Assembly: GCF_009833495.1 (NCBI RefSeq)
Contig: NZ_WUWG01000003.1
Coordinates: forward strand, 496,001 to 560,000
DNA length: 64,000 bases
Origin: Oceanomicrobium pacificus
GTDB lineage: Bacteria > Pseudomonadota > Alphaproteobacteria > Rhodobacterales > Rhodobacteraceae
Reading direction: 5' to 3'
The translations under genes were made by a program, and so were the position numbers. Under the pieces are notes generated by a model. The model made no database searches. It was not told where the DNA came from and worked only from the letters and a program-made list of their open reading frames with translations. This document shows positions 45,177 through 53,376 of the stretch, in pieces (within the stretch, counting starts at the first letter, position 1; each line of letters begins with the position of its first letter).

Positions 45177-46846
45177 GCGACGCGCGACTGATCTATCTGC
45201 CCCTTGGCGGCGCCGGCGAGATCGGCATGAACATGTATCTGTACGGATACGGGCCGGAAGGGGAGGAAGAGTGGATCATCGTCGATACCGGCATCACCTT
45301 CCCCGACATGGAAACGACGCCCGGTGTCGATGTCATCATGGCCGATATCGATTTCATCCAGGCGCGGGCGGACCGGCTTCTGGGCATTTTCATCACCCAC
45401 GCGCATGAGGATCATGTCGGCGCGCTGGGGCACCTGTTTCCGAAGCTGCTCGCCCCGGTCTATTGCCGCAAGTTCACCGGCTATGTGGCGCGCAACAAGA
45501 TGGAACGCACCGGTCAGGATCCCGAGCAGGTCAACGTGGTCGGCGCGTGGCCGCATCAGGTCAAGCTCGGGCCGTTCCAGGTCGGGTTCATGCCGATTGC
45601 CCATTCGATCCCGGAAACTTCGGCGCTCGTCATCGACACGCCCGCGGGCCGCGTGATGCACACGGCCGATTTCAAGGCCGACAAGAGCCCGGGCGTGGGC
45701 GAGCCGTTCGATCCCGACCTGATCCGCAGCATCGCGGGCGACGGGCTTCAGGCGCTTGTCTGCGACAGCACCAATGTCTTCTCGCCCGCGCCGGGCCGGT
45801 CGGAGGCCGACATTATCGGCCCGATCCGCGACGTGATGCGCGAGGCGCGCGGCCTTGTGGTCGCCACGACCTTTGCATCCAACATCGCGCGGCTGCGCAC
45901 GCTGGCGCAGGCCGCGACCGATGCCGGCCGCAGCGTCGTCGTGCTGGGCCGTGCCATGAATTTCATGTTGGAGGCCGGACATTCCACCGGCGTGCTCGAC
46001 AGTTTCCCGCCCGTGGTGCCGGTCGAAGATATGCATGACATCCCGCGCGAGAACCTGCTTGTGCTGGCCACCGGATCACAGGGCGAGCGCCGCGCGGCCT
46101 CGGCACAGTTGGCGCGCGACAGTTACATGGGGCTGGAACTGAAAGAAGGCGACACGTTCCTGTTCTCTTCCAAGACAATTCCGGGCAACGAAGTGTCGGT
46201 CGGGCGGATCCTCAACCAGTTGAGCGAGAAGGGTGTGACGGTCATCGACGACAGTTCGGACCGCTATCACGTGTCGGGCCATGCGAACCGGCCGGATATT
46301 CTCCAGATGCACGACCTGACCAACCCGAAGATCGTCGTCCCGATGCATGGCGAGCACCGGCATCTGAGCGCGCAGGCAAAGCTTGCCACCGAACAGGGGC
46401 GAACCGCCGTCGTGGCACCGAACGGCACGATGGTCGATATTGGCGGCGATGCGCCCGAGATCATCGGTTATGTGGAGGCCGGACGGACCTATCTGGACGG
46501 CAACCAGCTGATCGGTGCGCTCGACGGTGTGGTGCGCGACAGGATCCGCATGGCGCTGCGTGGAACGGTGACTGTGTCGCTCATCCTTGAATCGGACGGC
46601 CGCCCGGTGGACGGGGCTTGGGTGGAATCGCTCGGCATCGCCGATGCGAGCCATATTGACGGCGGGCTGGACGGGGCGCTTGAGCGCGAAATCGACAGCG
46701 ATCTGGAAGAGGCGAACCGCAAGACGCTTCTGTCCGACGAGGCGCTGGAACTGCTGGTGACACGGGCCTGCAACCGGATCTGCAAGGCGCTGGCGGGCAA
46801 GAAGCCGCTCGTTTCCGTGATGATCAACCGGCTGGAACTGGACTGA
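45173..46846 (+). CDS. rnj: ribonuclease J
   Basis: RNase J is a 5'-exonuclease/endonuclease of the metallo-beta-lactamase / beta-CASP type, acting in mRNA decay and rRNA maturation. The 557-residue protein has the metal motif THAHEDHVGALGHL (H76, H78, D80, H81). beta-CASP motifs include the HSIPET block near 144, DDSSDRYHVSGHANRPDI and the C-terminal VPMHGEHRHL. It overlaps coaX by 4 bases and is closed by a strong hairpin terminator. Confidence 0.95.
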   Translation: MSDARLIYLPLGGAGEIGMNMYLYGYGPEGEEEWIIVDTGITFPDMETTPGVDVIMADIDFIQARADRLLGIFITHAHEDHVGALGHLFPKLLAPVYCRKFTGYVARNKMERTGQDPEQVNVVGAWPHQVKLGPFQVGFMPIAHSIPETSALVIDTPAGRVMHTADFKADKSPGVGEPFDPDLIRSIAGDGLQALVCDSTNVFSPAPGRSEADIIGPIRDVMREARGLVVATTFASNIARLRTLAQAATDAGRSVVVLGRAMNFMLEAGHSTGVLDSFPPVVPVEDMHDIPRENLLVLATGSQGERRAASAQLARDSYMGLELKEGDTFLFSSKTIPGNEVSVGRILNQLSEKGVTVIDDSSDRYHVSGHANRPDILQMHDLTNPKIVVPMHGEHRHLSAQAKLATEQGRTAVVAPNGTMVDIGGDAPEIIGYVEAGRTYLDGNQLIGALDGVVRDRIRMALRGTVTVSLILESDGRPVDGAWVESLGIADASHIDGGLDGALEREIDSDLEEANRKTLLSDEALELLVTRACNRICKALAGKKPLVSVMINRLELD

Positions 46847-46877
46847 GGCCAGCTGGCCCTAACCTGTCGGAACGAGA

Positions 46878-46903
46878 AACGGCGACCCGATCGGGTCGCC
46901 GTT
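46878..46903. terminator. bidirectional terminator between rnj and the DEAD-box helicase gene
   Basis: AACGGCGACCCGA and its exact complement TCGGGTCGCCGTT form a 26-base perfect palindrome (an 11-bp stem with a GATC loop). TTCTTG follows on the plus strand and TTCTCG on the minus strand. It sits between two converging genes and can serve both. Confidence 0.85.
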
Positions 46904-46928
46904 CTTGATTCCGGTTCGGAATTTCGCG

Positions 46929-48938
46929 TCAGCCTTCTGACGGGGCCGTGTCCGTCGCGGTCTCTGCTGCCGCGTCGCTCTCGGCCGCATCGGCTTTCTT
47001 GCGGGTGGTCCGCTTGCGCTTGGGCTTTTCCGCGGGCTCCGACTGGGCGTCGGTGGCCTCTGCCGGGTCCTCGACCTTTTTCTTGCGCGGCGCACGCTTG
47101 CGCTTGGGCTTTTCCTCAGCCGCGCCGTCCGTTTCTGCCGGTGCGTCTGTCGCGTCCGCGCTTTCAGTTGCTTCGACCGCCGTATCGTCAGTCTTCTTCT
47201 TGCGCGATGCGCGTTTGCGTTTCGGCTTTTCCTCGCTCACTTCTGCAGGTGCAGCAGCCTCCGACTCGGCGGTCTCGGTCGTCTCGGTTGCATCCGTTTC
47301 AGTTTCAGCCGCAACGGGTGCGTCAGCCTTCGGCTTGCGGGGCGCGCGCTTGCGCTTGGGCTTCTCGTCCTCGGCGGCGTCCGGGGCAGGGGTGTCGACC
47401 GTTTCGGTCTCCGCCTCAGCGTCACCTTCCTCGGCGCGGCGGCCCGGCCCGCGAATGTCGCGTGTCAGGAAGGCCGGCACATGCGAGCCGAGGCCGACTA
47501 CAGCATCGTCGCGGTCACGGCGACCACGGCCGCGCCCGCCCGACTTGCCGCTGCGTCGATCATTGCTGTTGTTGTCGCGCACCGGAGCGTCCTTGCGCTC
47601 TGACGGTGCCTCGGGGGCCTTTTCCGCCACGGTCTGCGGCTTTTCCTCGGTCTGCGGAGCATCCGAGCGGGGTTCGCCCCGACCGCGGCCACCCCGGCGA
47701 CCACGGCTGCGGCCACCCTCATCCTTGCCGTCGCGATCCGACGACCGGCGCCGTCCGCCGCGTGCGCCGAGCGCTTCGGCATCCTCGGCTCCGAGCGGCG
47801 AGGGGATGCGCGGGATTTCCTTCTTCACAAGTTCCTCGATCTTGGCGAGATACTTGTCGTCAGCGGGCACCGCGATCGTGATCGCGCGCCCGGTGCGGCC
47901 GGCGCGGCCCGTACGCCCGATCCGGTGGACATAATCCTCCGAATGGATGGGGACATCATAGTTGAACACATGGCTGACATTGGGAATGTCGAGGCCACGG
48001 GCAGCCACGTCCGACGCCACGAGCAGCTTCAATTCGCCGTCGCGGAACCCGTTCAGGATCTTCATGCGCAGGGACTGGTCGAGGTCGCCATGAATGGGGC
48101 CGGCATCAAACCCGTGCTTTTTCAGCGACTTGGCGACGATGTCCACATCACGCTTGCGGTTGCAGAAGATGATTCCGTTGGTCAGCGTCTCGTCCTCGGC
48201 CTTGATCAGGCGGCGCAGGACCTCGCGCTTCTCGGTGTCTGTCCGGTCGCGGCGGCTCGGCTTGTGTTCGCAGACCGCCTGGTCGATCGTCTCCGACGTG
48301 GTGGCCTGACGGGCCACCTCGACGCGCACCGGATTGTGCAGGAATTCCTCGGTGATGCGGGTGATCTCGGGCGCCATCGTGGCCGAGAAGAAGAGTGTCT
48401 GGCGGGTGAAGGGCGTCAGCTTGAAAATGCGCTCGATATCGGGGATGAACCCCATGTCGAGCATCCGGTCGGCCTCGTCCACCACCATGATCTGGACGCC
48501 GGTGAGCATCAGCTTGCCGCGCTCGAAATGGTCGAGCAGGCGGCCGGGCGTGGCGATCAGGACATCGACACCGCGGTCGATCTTCTTGTCCTGGTCGGCA
48601 AAGGAGACGCCGCCGATCAGAAGCGCCATGCTGAGCTTCATGTTCTTGGCGTAGATTTCGAAATTTTCCGCCACCTGGGCGGCCAGTTCGCGCGTCGGGC
48701 AGAGCACCAGCGACCGCGGCATCCGCGCCCGTGCGCGGCCCTTGGCGAGCATGGTGATCATCGGCAACGTGAAGCTGGCCGTCTTGCCGGTGCCGGTCTG
48801 GGCGATGCCCAGCACGTCACGCGCGGCCAGCGCATGTGGAATGGCCTGGGCCTGGATGGGCGTGGGGCTTTCGTATCCGGCTTCGGACACGGCCTGCAGG
48901 ACCCGCGGGTCCAGCTCGAGATCAGAGAATTTTGTCAT
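46929..48938 (-). CDS. DEAD-box RNA helicase with repeated basic C-terminal tail
   Basis: An ATP-dependent RNA helicase of the RhlE/DeaD group, 669 residues. The catalytic core (1-380) has the Q-motif SPTPIQAQ, Walker A AQTGTGKT (46-53), PTRELA, DEAD (154-157), SAT and HRIGRTGRAG. The remaining 290 residues are low complexity: an RG-rich stretch (RGRRGGRGRGEPR), then an acidic, threonine-rich region with four copies of a PKRKR-x2-RK basic unit. Such tails bind RNA non-specifically. The ATG at 48938 is chosen because the conserved core begins there; the in-frame upstream start at 48995 would add 19 atypical residues. Closest role: mRNA unwinding or ribosome assembly, often in cold. Confidence 0.9.
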   Translation of the reverse strand: MTKFSDLELDPRVLQAVSEAGYESPTPIQAQAIPHALAARDVLGIAQTGTGKTASFTLPMITMLAKGRARARMPRSLVLCPTRELAAQVAENFEIYAKNMKLSMALLIGGVSFADQDKKIDRGVDVLIATPGRLLDHFERGKLMLTGVQIMVVDEADRMLDMGFIPDIERIFKLTPFTRQTLFFSATMAPEITRITEEFLHNPVRVEVARQATTSETIDQAVCEHKPSRRDRTDTEKREVLRRLIKAEDETLTNGIIFCNRKRDVDIVAKSLKKHGFDAGPIHGDLDQSLRMKILNGFRDGELKLLVASDVAARGLDIPNVSHVFNYDVPIHSEDYVHRIGRTGRAGRTGRAITIAVPADDKYLAKIEELVKKEIPRIPSPLGAEDAEALGARGGRRRSSDRDGKDEGGRSRGRRGGRGRGEPRSDAPQTEEKPQTVAEKAPEAPSERKDAPVRDNNSNDRRSGKSGGRGRGRRDRDDAVVGLGSHVPAFLTRDIRGPGRRAEEGDAEAETETVDTPAPDAAEDEKPKRKRAPRKPKADAPVAAETETDATETTETAESEAAAPAEVSEEKPKRKRASRKKKTDDTAVEATESADATDAPAETDGAAEEKPKRKRAPRKKKVEDPAEATDAQSEPAEKPKRKRTTRKKADAAESDAAAETATDTAPSEG
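46999..47370 (-). repeat. four coding repeats of a basic PKRKR-type unit in the helicase tail
   Basis: Four copies of the protein unit [E/A]EKPKRKR-[A/T][P/S/T]-RK occur near 47009-47032, 47093-47116, 47213-47234 and 47346-47367. They are spaced by acidic/alanine/threonine-rich linkers. In DNA they share GGCTTTTC or GGCTTCTC cores in the plus orientation. It is a degenerate tandem repeat within the gene, not a simple DNA repeat. Confidence 0.85.
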
Positions 48939-49025
48939 TCGGTTCCGTCTGCAGCGGCTGATGGGTGACCGCTGGTTCAGCGCGGCCTGAGGCACCCGGA
49001 TTGGCGCGTCATTTCATTGATGCGT

Positions 49026-49054
49026 TCCCTAGCCGAAAGCGACGCAAACGTCAA
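49026..49054 (-). promoter_or_regulatory. candidate promoter of the DEAD-box helicase gene
   Basis: Read on the minus strand, TTGACG is followed after 17 bases by TAGGGA. The -35 matches at 5 of 6 positions and the -10 is poor. It would give a leader of about 80 bases, long enough for leader control, though none is established. Confidence 0.3.
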
Positions 49055-49093
49055 TCAACTGCGCCGGTGGCACTGGGTCGCGGGCCTGTGGGG

Positions 49094-49122
49094 GTGACAA
49101 AGTAGCGGCACTCGCCTAGGTT
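49094..49122 (+). promoter_or_regulatory. candidate promoter of the ferredoxin-NADP reductase gene
   Basis: GTGACA (49094-49099) and TAGGTT (49117-49122) are separated by 17 bases. The -35 matches at 5 of 6 positions and the -10 at 3 of 6. The leader to the ATG would be about 16 bases. Confidence 0.4.
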
Positions 49123-49145
49123 CCCCGCGACTTTTTCCGAGGATC

Positions 49146-49949
49146 ATGCCGATGAGCGAGACCGAAGAGCTTCCCCGCGCGCTGCGCGGTCTGGCCGAAC
49201 TGACCGTCACCGCCTGCCACCACTGGACGGACCGGACCTTTTCCTTCACCTGCGAACGCCCGCAGGGGTTCCGCTTCCGCTCCGGCGAATTTGCCATGAT
49301 CGGCCTGCGCGACGGCGACAAGCCGCTTCTGCGCGCCTATTCCATTGCCTCGCCAAACTGGGCGGAGGAACTGGAGTTCTATTCGATCAAGGTCCCTGAC
49401 GGGCCGCTGACCTCGCGGCTTCAGCACCTGAAGGTGGGCGACAGTATCTACATGCGCCCGAAACCCGTCGGCACGCTTGTCCATGACGCGCTTCTGCCGG
49501 GCAAACGGCTGATCCTCTTCTCCACCGGAACGGGGATTGCACCCTTTGCGAGCACGATCCGTGACCCGGAAACCTATGAGAAATTCGACGAGGTGATCCT
49601 GACCCAGACCTGCCGCGAACTGCATGAGCTTGATTTCGGGCACCATCTGGTCGCCCAGATCCGCGAAGACGAGCTTCTGTCCGAACTGGTGGGCGACAAA
49701 TTGCGGTTCATCGCCACGACGACGCGGGAAGAGAGCCCGCAGATGGGCCGGATGACCGACTGGCTGCGTGACGGGCGGTTTGCCGAAGCCACGGGCGCCG
49801 CACTCGATGCGGAAACCGACCGTGTGATGATTTGCGGGTCCATGGCGATGCTGCAGGACCACAAGGCGATCTGCGAAGCCGCCGGCATGGTCGAGGGTTC
49901 GAACAGCGAGCCGGGCGCCTTCGTGATCGAAAAGGCCTTCGTGGACTGA
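49146..49949 (+). CDS. fpr: ferredoxin--NADP+ reductase
   Basis: Fpr exchanges electrons between NADPH and ferredoxin or flavodoxin, often in oxidative stress defence. The 267-residue protein has the FAD motif RAYSIAS (near 60), the dinucleotide motif STGTGIAPFAS (near 120), and a bacterial-type C-terminus FVIEKAFVD. This is the compact bacterial Fpr length. The first ATG at 49146 and the second at 49152 are both possible starts. It is divergent from the DEAD-box gene. Confidence 0.93.
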   Translation: MPMSETEELPRALRGLAELTVTACHHWTDRTFSFTCERPQGFRFRSGEFAMIGLRDGDKPLLRAYSIASPNWAEELEFYSIKVPDGPLTSRLQHLKVGDSIYMRPKPVGTLVHDALLPGKRLILFSTGTGIAPFASTIRDPETYEKFDEVILTQTCRELHELDFGHHLVAQIREDELLSELVGDKLRFIATTTREESPQMGRMTDWLRDGRFAEATGAALDAETDRVMICGSMAMLQDHKAICEAAGMVEGSNSEPGAFVIEKAFVD

Positions 49950-49974
49950 TCGGCTCAAAACAGGGCGCACATGA

Positions 49975-50000
49975 AAAGGGGCCGCATCTGCGACCCCTTT
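49975..50000. terminator. bidirectional terminator between fpr and prfC
   Basis: AAAGGGG and CCCCTTT pair, with an inner CGC-ATCT-GCG stem and one C/A mismatch. CTTG follows on the plus strand, and T-rich sequence follows on the minus side (TTTTCATGTG). It sits at the convergent ends of fpr and prfC. Confidence 0.75.
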
Positions 50001-50004
50001 CTTG

Positions 50005-51612
50005 TCAGACCAGCATTTCCTTGGTGGCCGAAAGCTTGATGTCGGGATAGTCGCGCTCGACCCGGTCAATGTCCCATTGCAGGCGGGTCATGTAGACCGG
50101 TGCACCATCGCTGTCGGCGGCCATGTGACCCTTGTTCGACGCGGCGAACGCATCGACCTTGTCTTTCGGGCCGGTGACCCAGCGCGCGGAGGTGAACTGG
50201 GTCGGCTCGAACCGCACCGGTAGCCCGTATTCCAGCTCGATCCGGCTCGCCAGCACTTCGAATTGCAGCGCGCCGACGACGCCCACGATCCAGCCCGCAC
50301 CGATCATCGGCTTGAAGAGCTTGGCCGCGCCTTCCTCGGCAAATTGCGTCAGCGCTTTGTCGAGATGCTTGGCCTTCATCGGGTCGCCCGCGCGCACGCT
50401 TTGCAGAAGTTCCGGCGCGAAGGAGGGGATGCCGGTGAACCGCAGGTCCTCGCCCTCGGTCAGCGCGTCACCGATGCGCAGCTGCCCGTGGTTCGGGATA
50501 CCGATAATGTCGCCGGCCCAGGCTTCCTCGGCCAGTTCGCGGTCGGAGGCAAGGAAGAGAACCGGGTTCGATACGGCCATCGGCTTGCCGGAACGCACAT
50601 GTTTCAGCTTCATCCCGCGTTTGAAATGCCCCGCACAAAGCCGCAGGAAGGCGACGCGGTCCCGATGCTTCGGATCCATGTTCGCCTGAACTTTGAACAC
50701 AAAGCCGGAAACCTTTGTTTCATCGGGTGAAATCTGTCTGGAGACAGCGGGGCGGGGCTGCGGTTCCGGTCCGAATGAGCCGATCCCGTCCATCAGTTCC
50801 TGCACGCCGAAACTGTTGATCGCGGAGCCGAACCAGATCGGCGTCAGTGTGCCGTCAAGGAAGGCCTGGCGGTCGAAGGCGGGCAGGAGTTCGCGAGCCA
50901 TCTCCACCTCTTCACGCAATTTGTCGAGCAGCGGACCCGGTACGTGCTTTTCCAGTTCCGGATCGTCGAGCCCGGAGATGGAGATGCTGTCGGCTTTCAC
51001 GTTGCGGTCGGCGCGGCTCATCAGTTCCAGCCGGTCGTTGAGCAGGTCGTAACAGCCGAGAAACTCGCGCCCGACGCCGATCGGCCAGCTGGCCGGGCAG
51101 ACGTCGATGGCGAGGTTTTCTTGAATCTCGTCGATAATCTCGAACGTGTCGCGGCTTTCGCGGTCCATCTTGTTACAGAAGGTCAGGATGGGCAGGTCGC
51201 GCAGGCGGCAGACCTCGAACAGCTTGCGGGTCTGGCTTTCCACGCCCTTGGCCCCGTCAATCACCATGATCGCGGCGTCGACAGCGGTGAGAGTGCGGTA
51301 TGTATCTTCGGAAAAGTCGCTATGGCCCGGCGTATCCACCAGATTGAACCAATAGTCGCGGAACTCGAAGCTCATCGCCGAGGCAGAGACCGAGATGCCG
51401 CGATCCTGTTCCATCTTCATGAAGTCGGAGCGGGTGCGGCGGGCCTCGCCTTTGGCGCGCACCTGTCCGGCCATCTGGATCGCGCCACCGTAGAGCAGGA
51501 ACTTCTCGGTCAGCGTGGTCTTGCCCGCATCGGGATGCGAGATGATGGCAAAGGTGCGGCGCCGCGCGATTTCCGGCGGCAGGGCAGGTGCATTATGGTC
51601 TCGGTCAAGCAT
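50005..51612 (-). CDS. prfC: peptide chain release factor 3
   Basis: RF3 is a translational GTPase that removes RF1/RF2 from ribosomes after termination. The 535-residue protein has G1 HPDAGKTT (26-33), G3 DTPGHSDF and G4 NKMD, then the EF-G-like domains. It uses the ATG at 51612, where the conserved sequence MLDRDHNAPALPPEIARRRT begins; the longer reading frame to 51777 is unlikely. It converges with fpr and diverges from the lipoprotein gene. Confidence 0.95.
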   Translation of the reverse strand: MLDRDHNAPALPPEIARRRTFAIISHPDAGKTTLTEKFLLYGGAIQMAGQVRAKGEARRTRSDFMKMEQDRGISVSASAMSFEFRDYWFNLVDTPGHSDFSEDTYRTLTAVDAAIMVIDGAKGVESQTRKLFEVCRLRDLPILTFCNKMDRESRDTFEIIDEIQENLAIDVCPASWPIGVGREFLGCYDLLNDRLELMSRADRNVKADSISISGLDDPELEKHVPGPLLDKLREEVEMARELLPAFDRQAFLDGTLTPIWFGSAINSFGVQELMDGIGSFGPEPQPRPAVSRQISPDETKVSGFVFKVQANMDPKHRDRVAFLRLCAGHFKRGMKLKHVRSGKPMAVSNPVLFLASDRELAEEAWAGDIIGIPNHGQLRIGDALTEGEDLRFTGIPSFAPELLQSVRAGDPMKAKHLDKALTQFAEEGAAKLFKPMIGAGWIVGVVGALQFEVLASRIELEYGLPVRFEPTQFTSARWVTGPKDKVDAFAASNKGHMAADSDGAPVYMTRLQWDIDRVERDYPDIKLSATKEMLV

Positions 51613-51710
51613 GGCAGGTTCTATAGGGGCTTGCCGGAGGCTTGAAAACACCAAATGATCGGGTCCGCGCCGCGCGGGCCGCTGCCTGTGCGCAGGATCG
51701 GGGGAATGGC

Positions 51711-52334
51711 ATGGTCCGCTTTGTCTGGGCAGGAATGCTGATGCTGCTGACCGGCTGTTTCGAAGCCGAGCTGGCACATCATGTCAACGAAGACCGGTCT
51801 CTGACCCGGCGCACGGCATTGGCAATCGACAGCCGCTTCTACGATCTGGTCGACTGGACGGGGCAGGCGGCTGCGCTCTGCCCGTCCGATGCGCGGGTGG
51901 AGGAGAACGACCGTGTCATCTGCCGCACAGAAGCCGTTCTGCCCCTGTCTGCCCTGCCGTCGCGGCCCGGCCTCACCGACGAGGGGCTTGCCGTGTCCGC
52001 GCGCGAAATGGCCGGCGGGCTGGTCCGGATCTCGATCCCCGTCGGTGCGATCCGCGCCCGGATGGCCGAGCAGGTGGAGGAACAGGTTTCGGGCGCCGCG
52101 CCGAAGGGCCTGACGATGGCGCTCATGCAGGGCAGCATGGCCGACCGTACGATCCAGTTCACCATTTCCGGTGCCAAGGTGCAGGCGAGCACGGGCACGA
52201 TCCTGCCCGGCGCGGGCGTTGCGGAATATCATCTGCCGATGGCCGCCCTGTTCGACCCGACGGTCGAGGTGCCCGAGACATTCAGCGCCGATGTGAAGCC
52301 GAAAGTCTGCGCCAATTCCTTCATCTGCGACTAG
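51711..52334 (+). CDS. putative lipoprotein of unknown function
   Basis: The 207-residue product begins MVRFVWAGMLMLLTGC, a short signal with a clear lipobox (LTGC, C16), so it should be lipidated. The mature part has two cysteine pairs (ALCPS/VICRT and VCANSFIC) and an extended beta-rich pattern, with ISGAKVQASTGTILPGAGVA in the C-terminal half. I do not recognise a family. The start at 51711 was picked for the lipobox; the upstream in-frame start at 51642 would bury it. Confidence 0.72.
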   Translation: MVRFVWAGMLMLLTGCFEAELAHHVNEDRSLTRRTALAIDSRFYDLVDWTGQAAALCPSDARVEENDRVICRTEAVLPLSALPSRPGLTDEGLAVSAREMAGGLVRISIPVGAIRARMAEQVEEQVSGAAPKGLTMALMQGSMADRTIQFTISGAKVQASTGTILPGAGVAEYHLPMAALFDPTVEVPETFSADVKPKVCANSFICD

Positions 52335-52446
52335 CAAACGGGCTTGCACCCGCGCCGCCCGGCGCTAGGGTCTTGCCCGACAGCTGGCGCGGCGATGACC
52401 CTTTGGCGCGCGGGTATGACAGAACAGGGAACAGGGAGTTCGGACG

Positions 52447-53226
52447 ATGGATCTGGGAATCAAGGGCAAGACGGCGATTGTCTGCGCGGCCTCCAAGGGG
52501 CTCGGGCGCGGCTGTGCGGAGGCGCTGGCCGAGGCGGGCGTGAACCTTGTCATCAATGCGCGCACCGAAGGGCCGCTCGAAGAGGCCGCTTCTGCTATCC
52601 GCGACCGCCATGGTGTCGAGGTGACCGCCGTAGCCTGCGATATCACGACCGAGGAAGGACGGGCCAAGGTGCTCGCGGCCTGCGACGCGCCGGACATCCT
52701 TGTAAACAATGCCGGCGGTCCGCCGCCGGGGCTCTGGTCCGACTGGGAGCGGGACGATTTCATCAAGGCGCTCGACGCCAACATGCTGACGCCGATCATG
52801 CTGATGAAAGCCGTGATGCCCGGCATGATGGAGCGCGGCTGGGGCCGGATCGTCAACGTGACGTCCCAATCGGTGAAAGCGCCGATCCCCGTGCTTGGCC
52901 TGTCCAACTCGGCCCGCGCCGGTCTGACAGGCTATGTGGCCGGCACCTCGCGTCAGGTCGCGCCGCAGGGTGTGGTCATCAACAACCTTCTGCCCGGCAT
53001 CCATGATACGGACCGCGCGCTCAGCCTCGACACGGCCGCCGCGGCGCAGCAGAAAGTGTCGCTTGATGACGCCCGCAAGGCGCGCGAGGCGACCATTCCC
53101 GCCCGGCGCTATGGCACGACGGCAGAATTCGGCGCCACATGTGCTTTCCTCTGCTCGCAATATGCGGGTTTCATTGTCGGTCAGAACATCCTGCTCGATG
53201 GCGGTGCGACCAACGCAACCCTCTGA
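52447..53226 (+). CDS. SDR-family oxidoreductase with degenerate active site
   Basis: The 259-residue protein has the short-chain dehydrogenase fold, with NNAGG at 87-91 and ending VGQNILLDGGA. The cofactor motif is altered: the first glycine of TGxxxGxG reads CAASKGLG (A14). The catalytic YxxxK reads SNSAR (S153, R157), so neither the tyrosine nor the lysine is present. This combination marks a recognised BKR-like SDR subgroup without the standard tetrad. The reaction is unknown and the enzyme may be inactive as a reductase or use other residues. GGGAGTTCGG precedes the ATG. Confidence 0.85.
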   Translation: MDLGIKGKTAIVCAASKGLGRGCAEALAEAGVNLVINARTEGPLEEAASAIRDRHGVEVTAVACDITTEEGRAKVLAACDAPDILVNNAGGPPPGLWSDWERDDFIKALDANMLTPIMLMKAVMPGMMERGWGRIVNVTSQSVKAPIPVLGLSNSARAGLTGYVAGTSRQVAPQGVVINNLLPGIHDTDRALSLDTAAAAQQKVSLDDARKAREATIPARRYGTTAEFGATCAFLCSQYAGFIVGQNILLDGGATNATL

Positions 53227-53259
53227 CGCGGTGCGGTTTTCACGCATGACCGGTGGCTG

Positions 53260-53275
53260 CGGATCACGCGATCCG
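53260..53275 (+). terminator. stem-loop after the SDR gene
   Basis: CGGATC and GATCCG pair around ACGC. Outer GGC/GCC bases can extend the stem with a bulge. No T-run is present, so termination would be inefficient. Confidence 0.35.
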
Positions 53276-53376
53276 TGGCCGCCGTCACGTTTGCGTGGGC
53301 GACCGGACTGCACCGTTGCGCTTCCGAGCCATGGCGCTAGGCATGGGGGCGACTGACCACTGACCGGACCCCCGAC

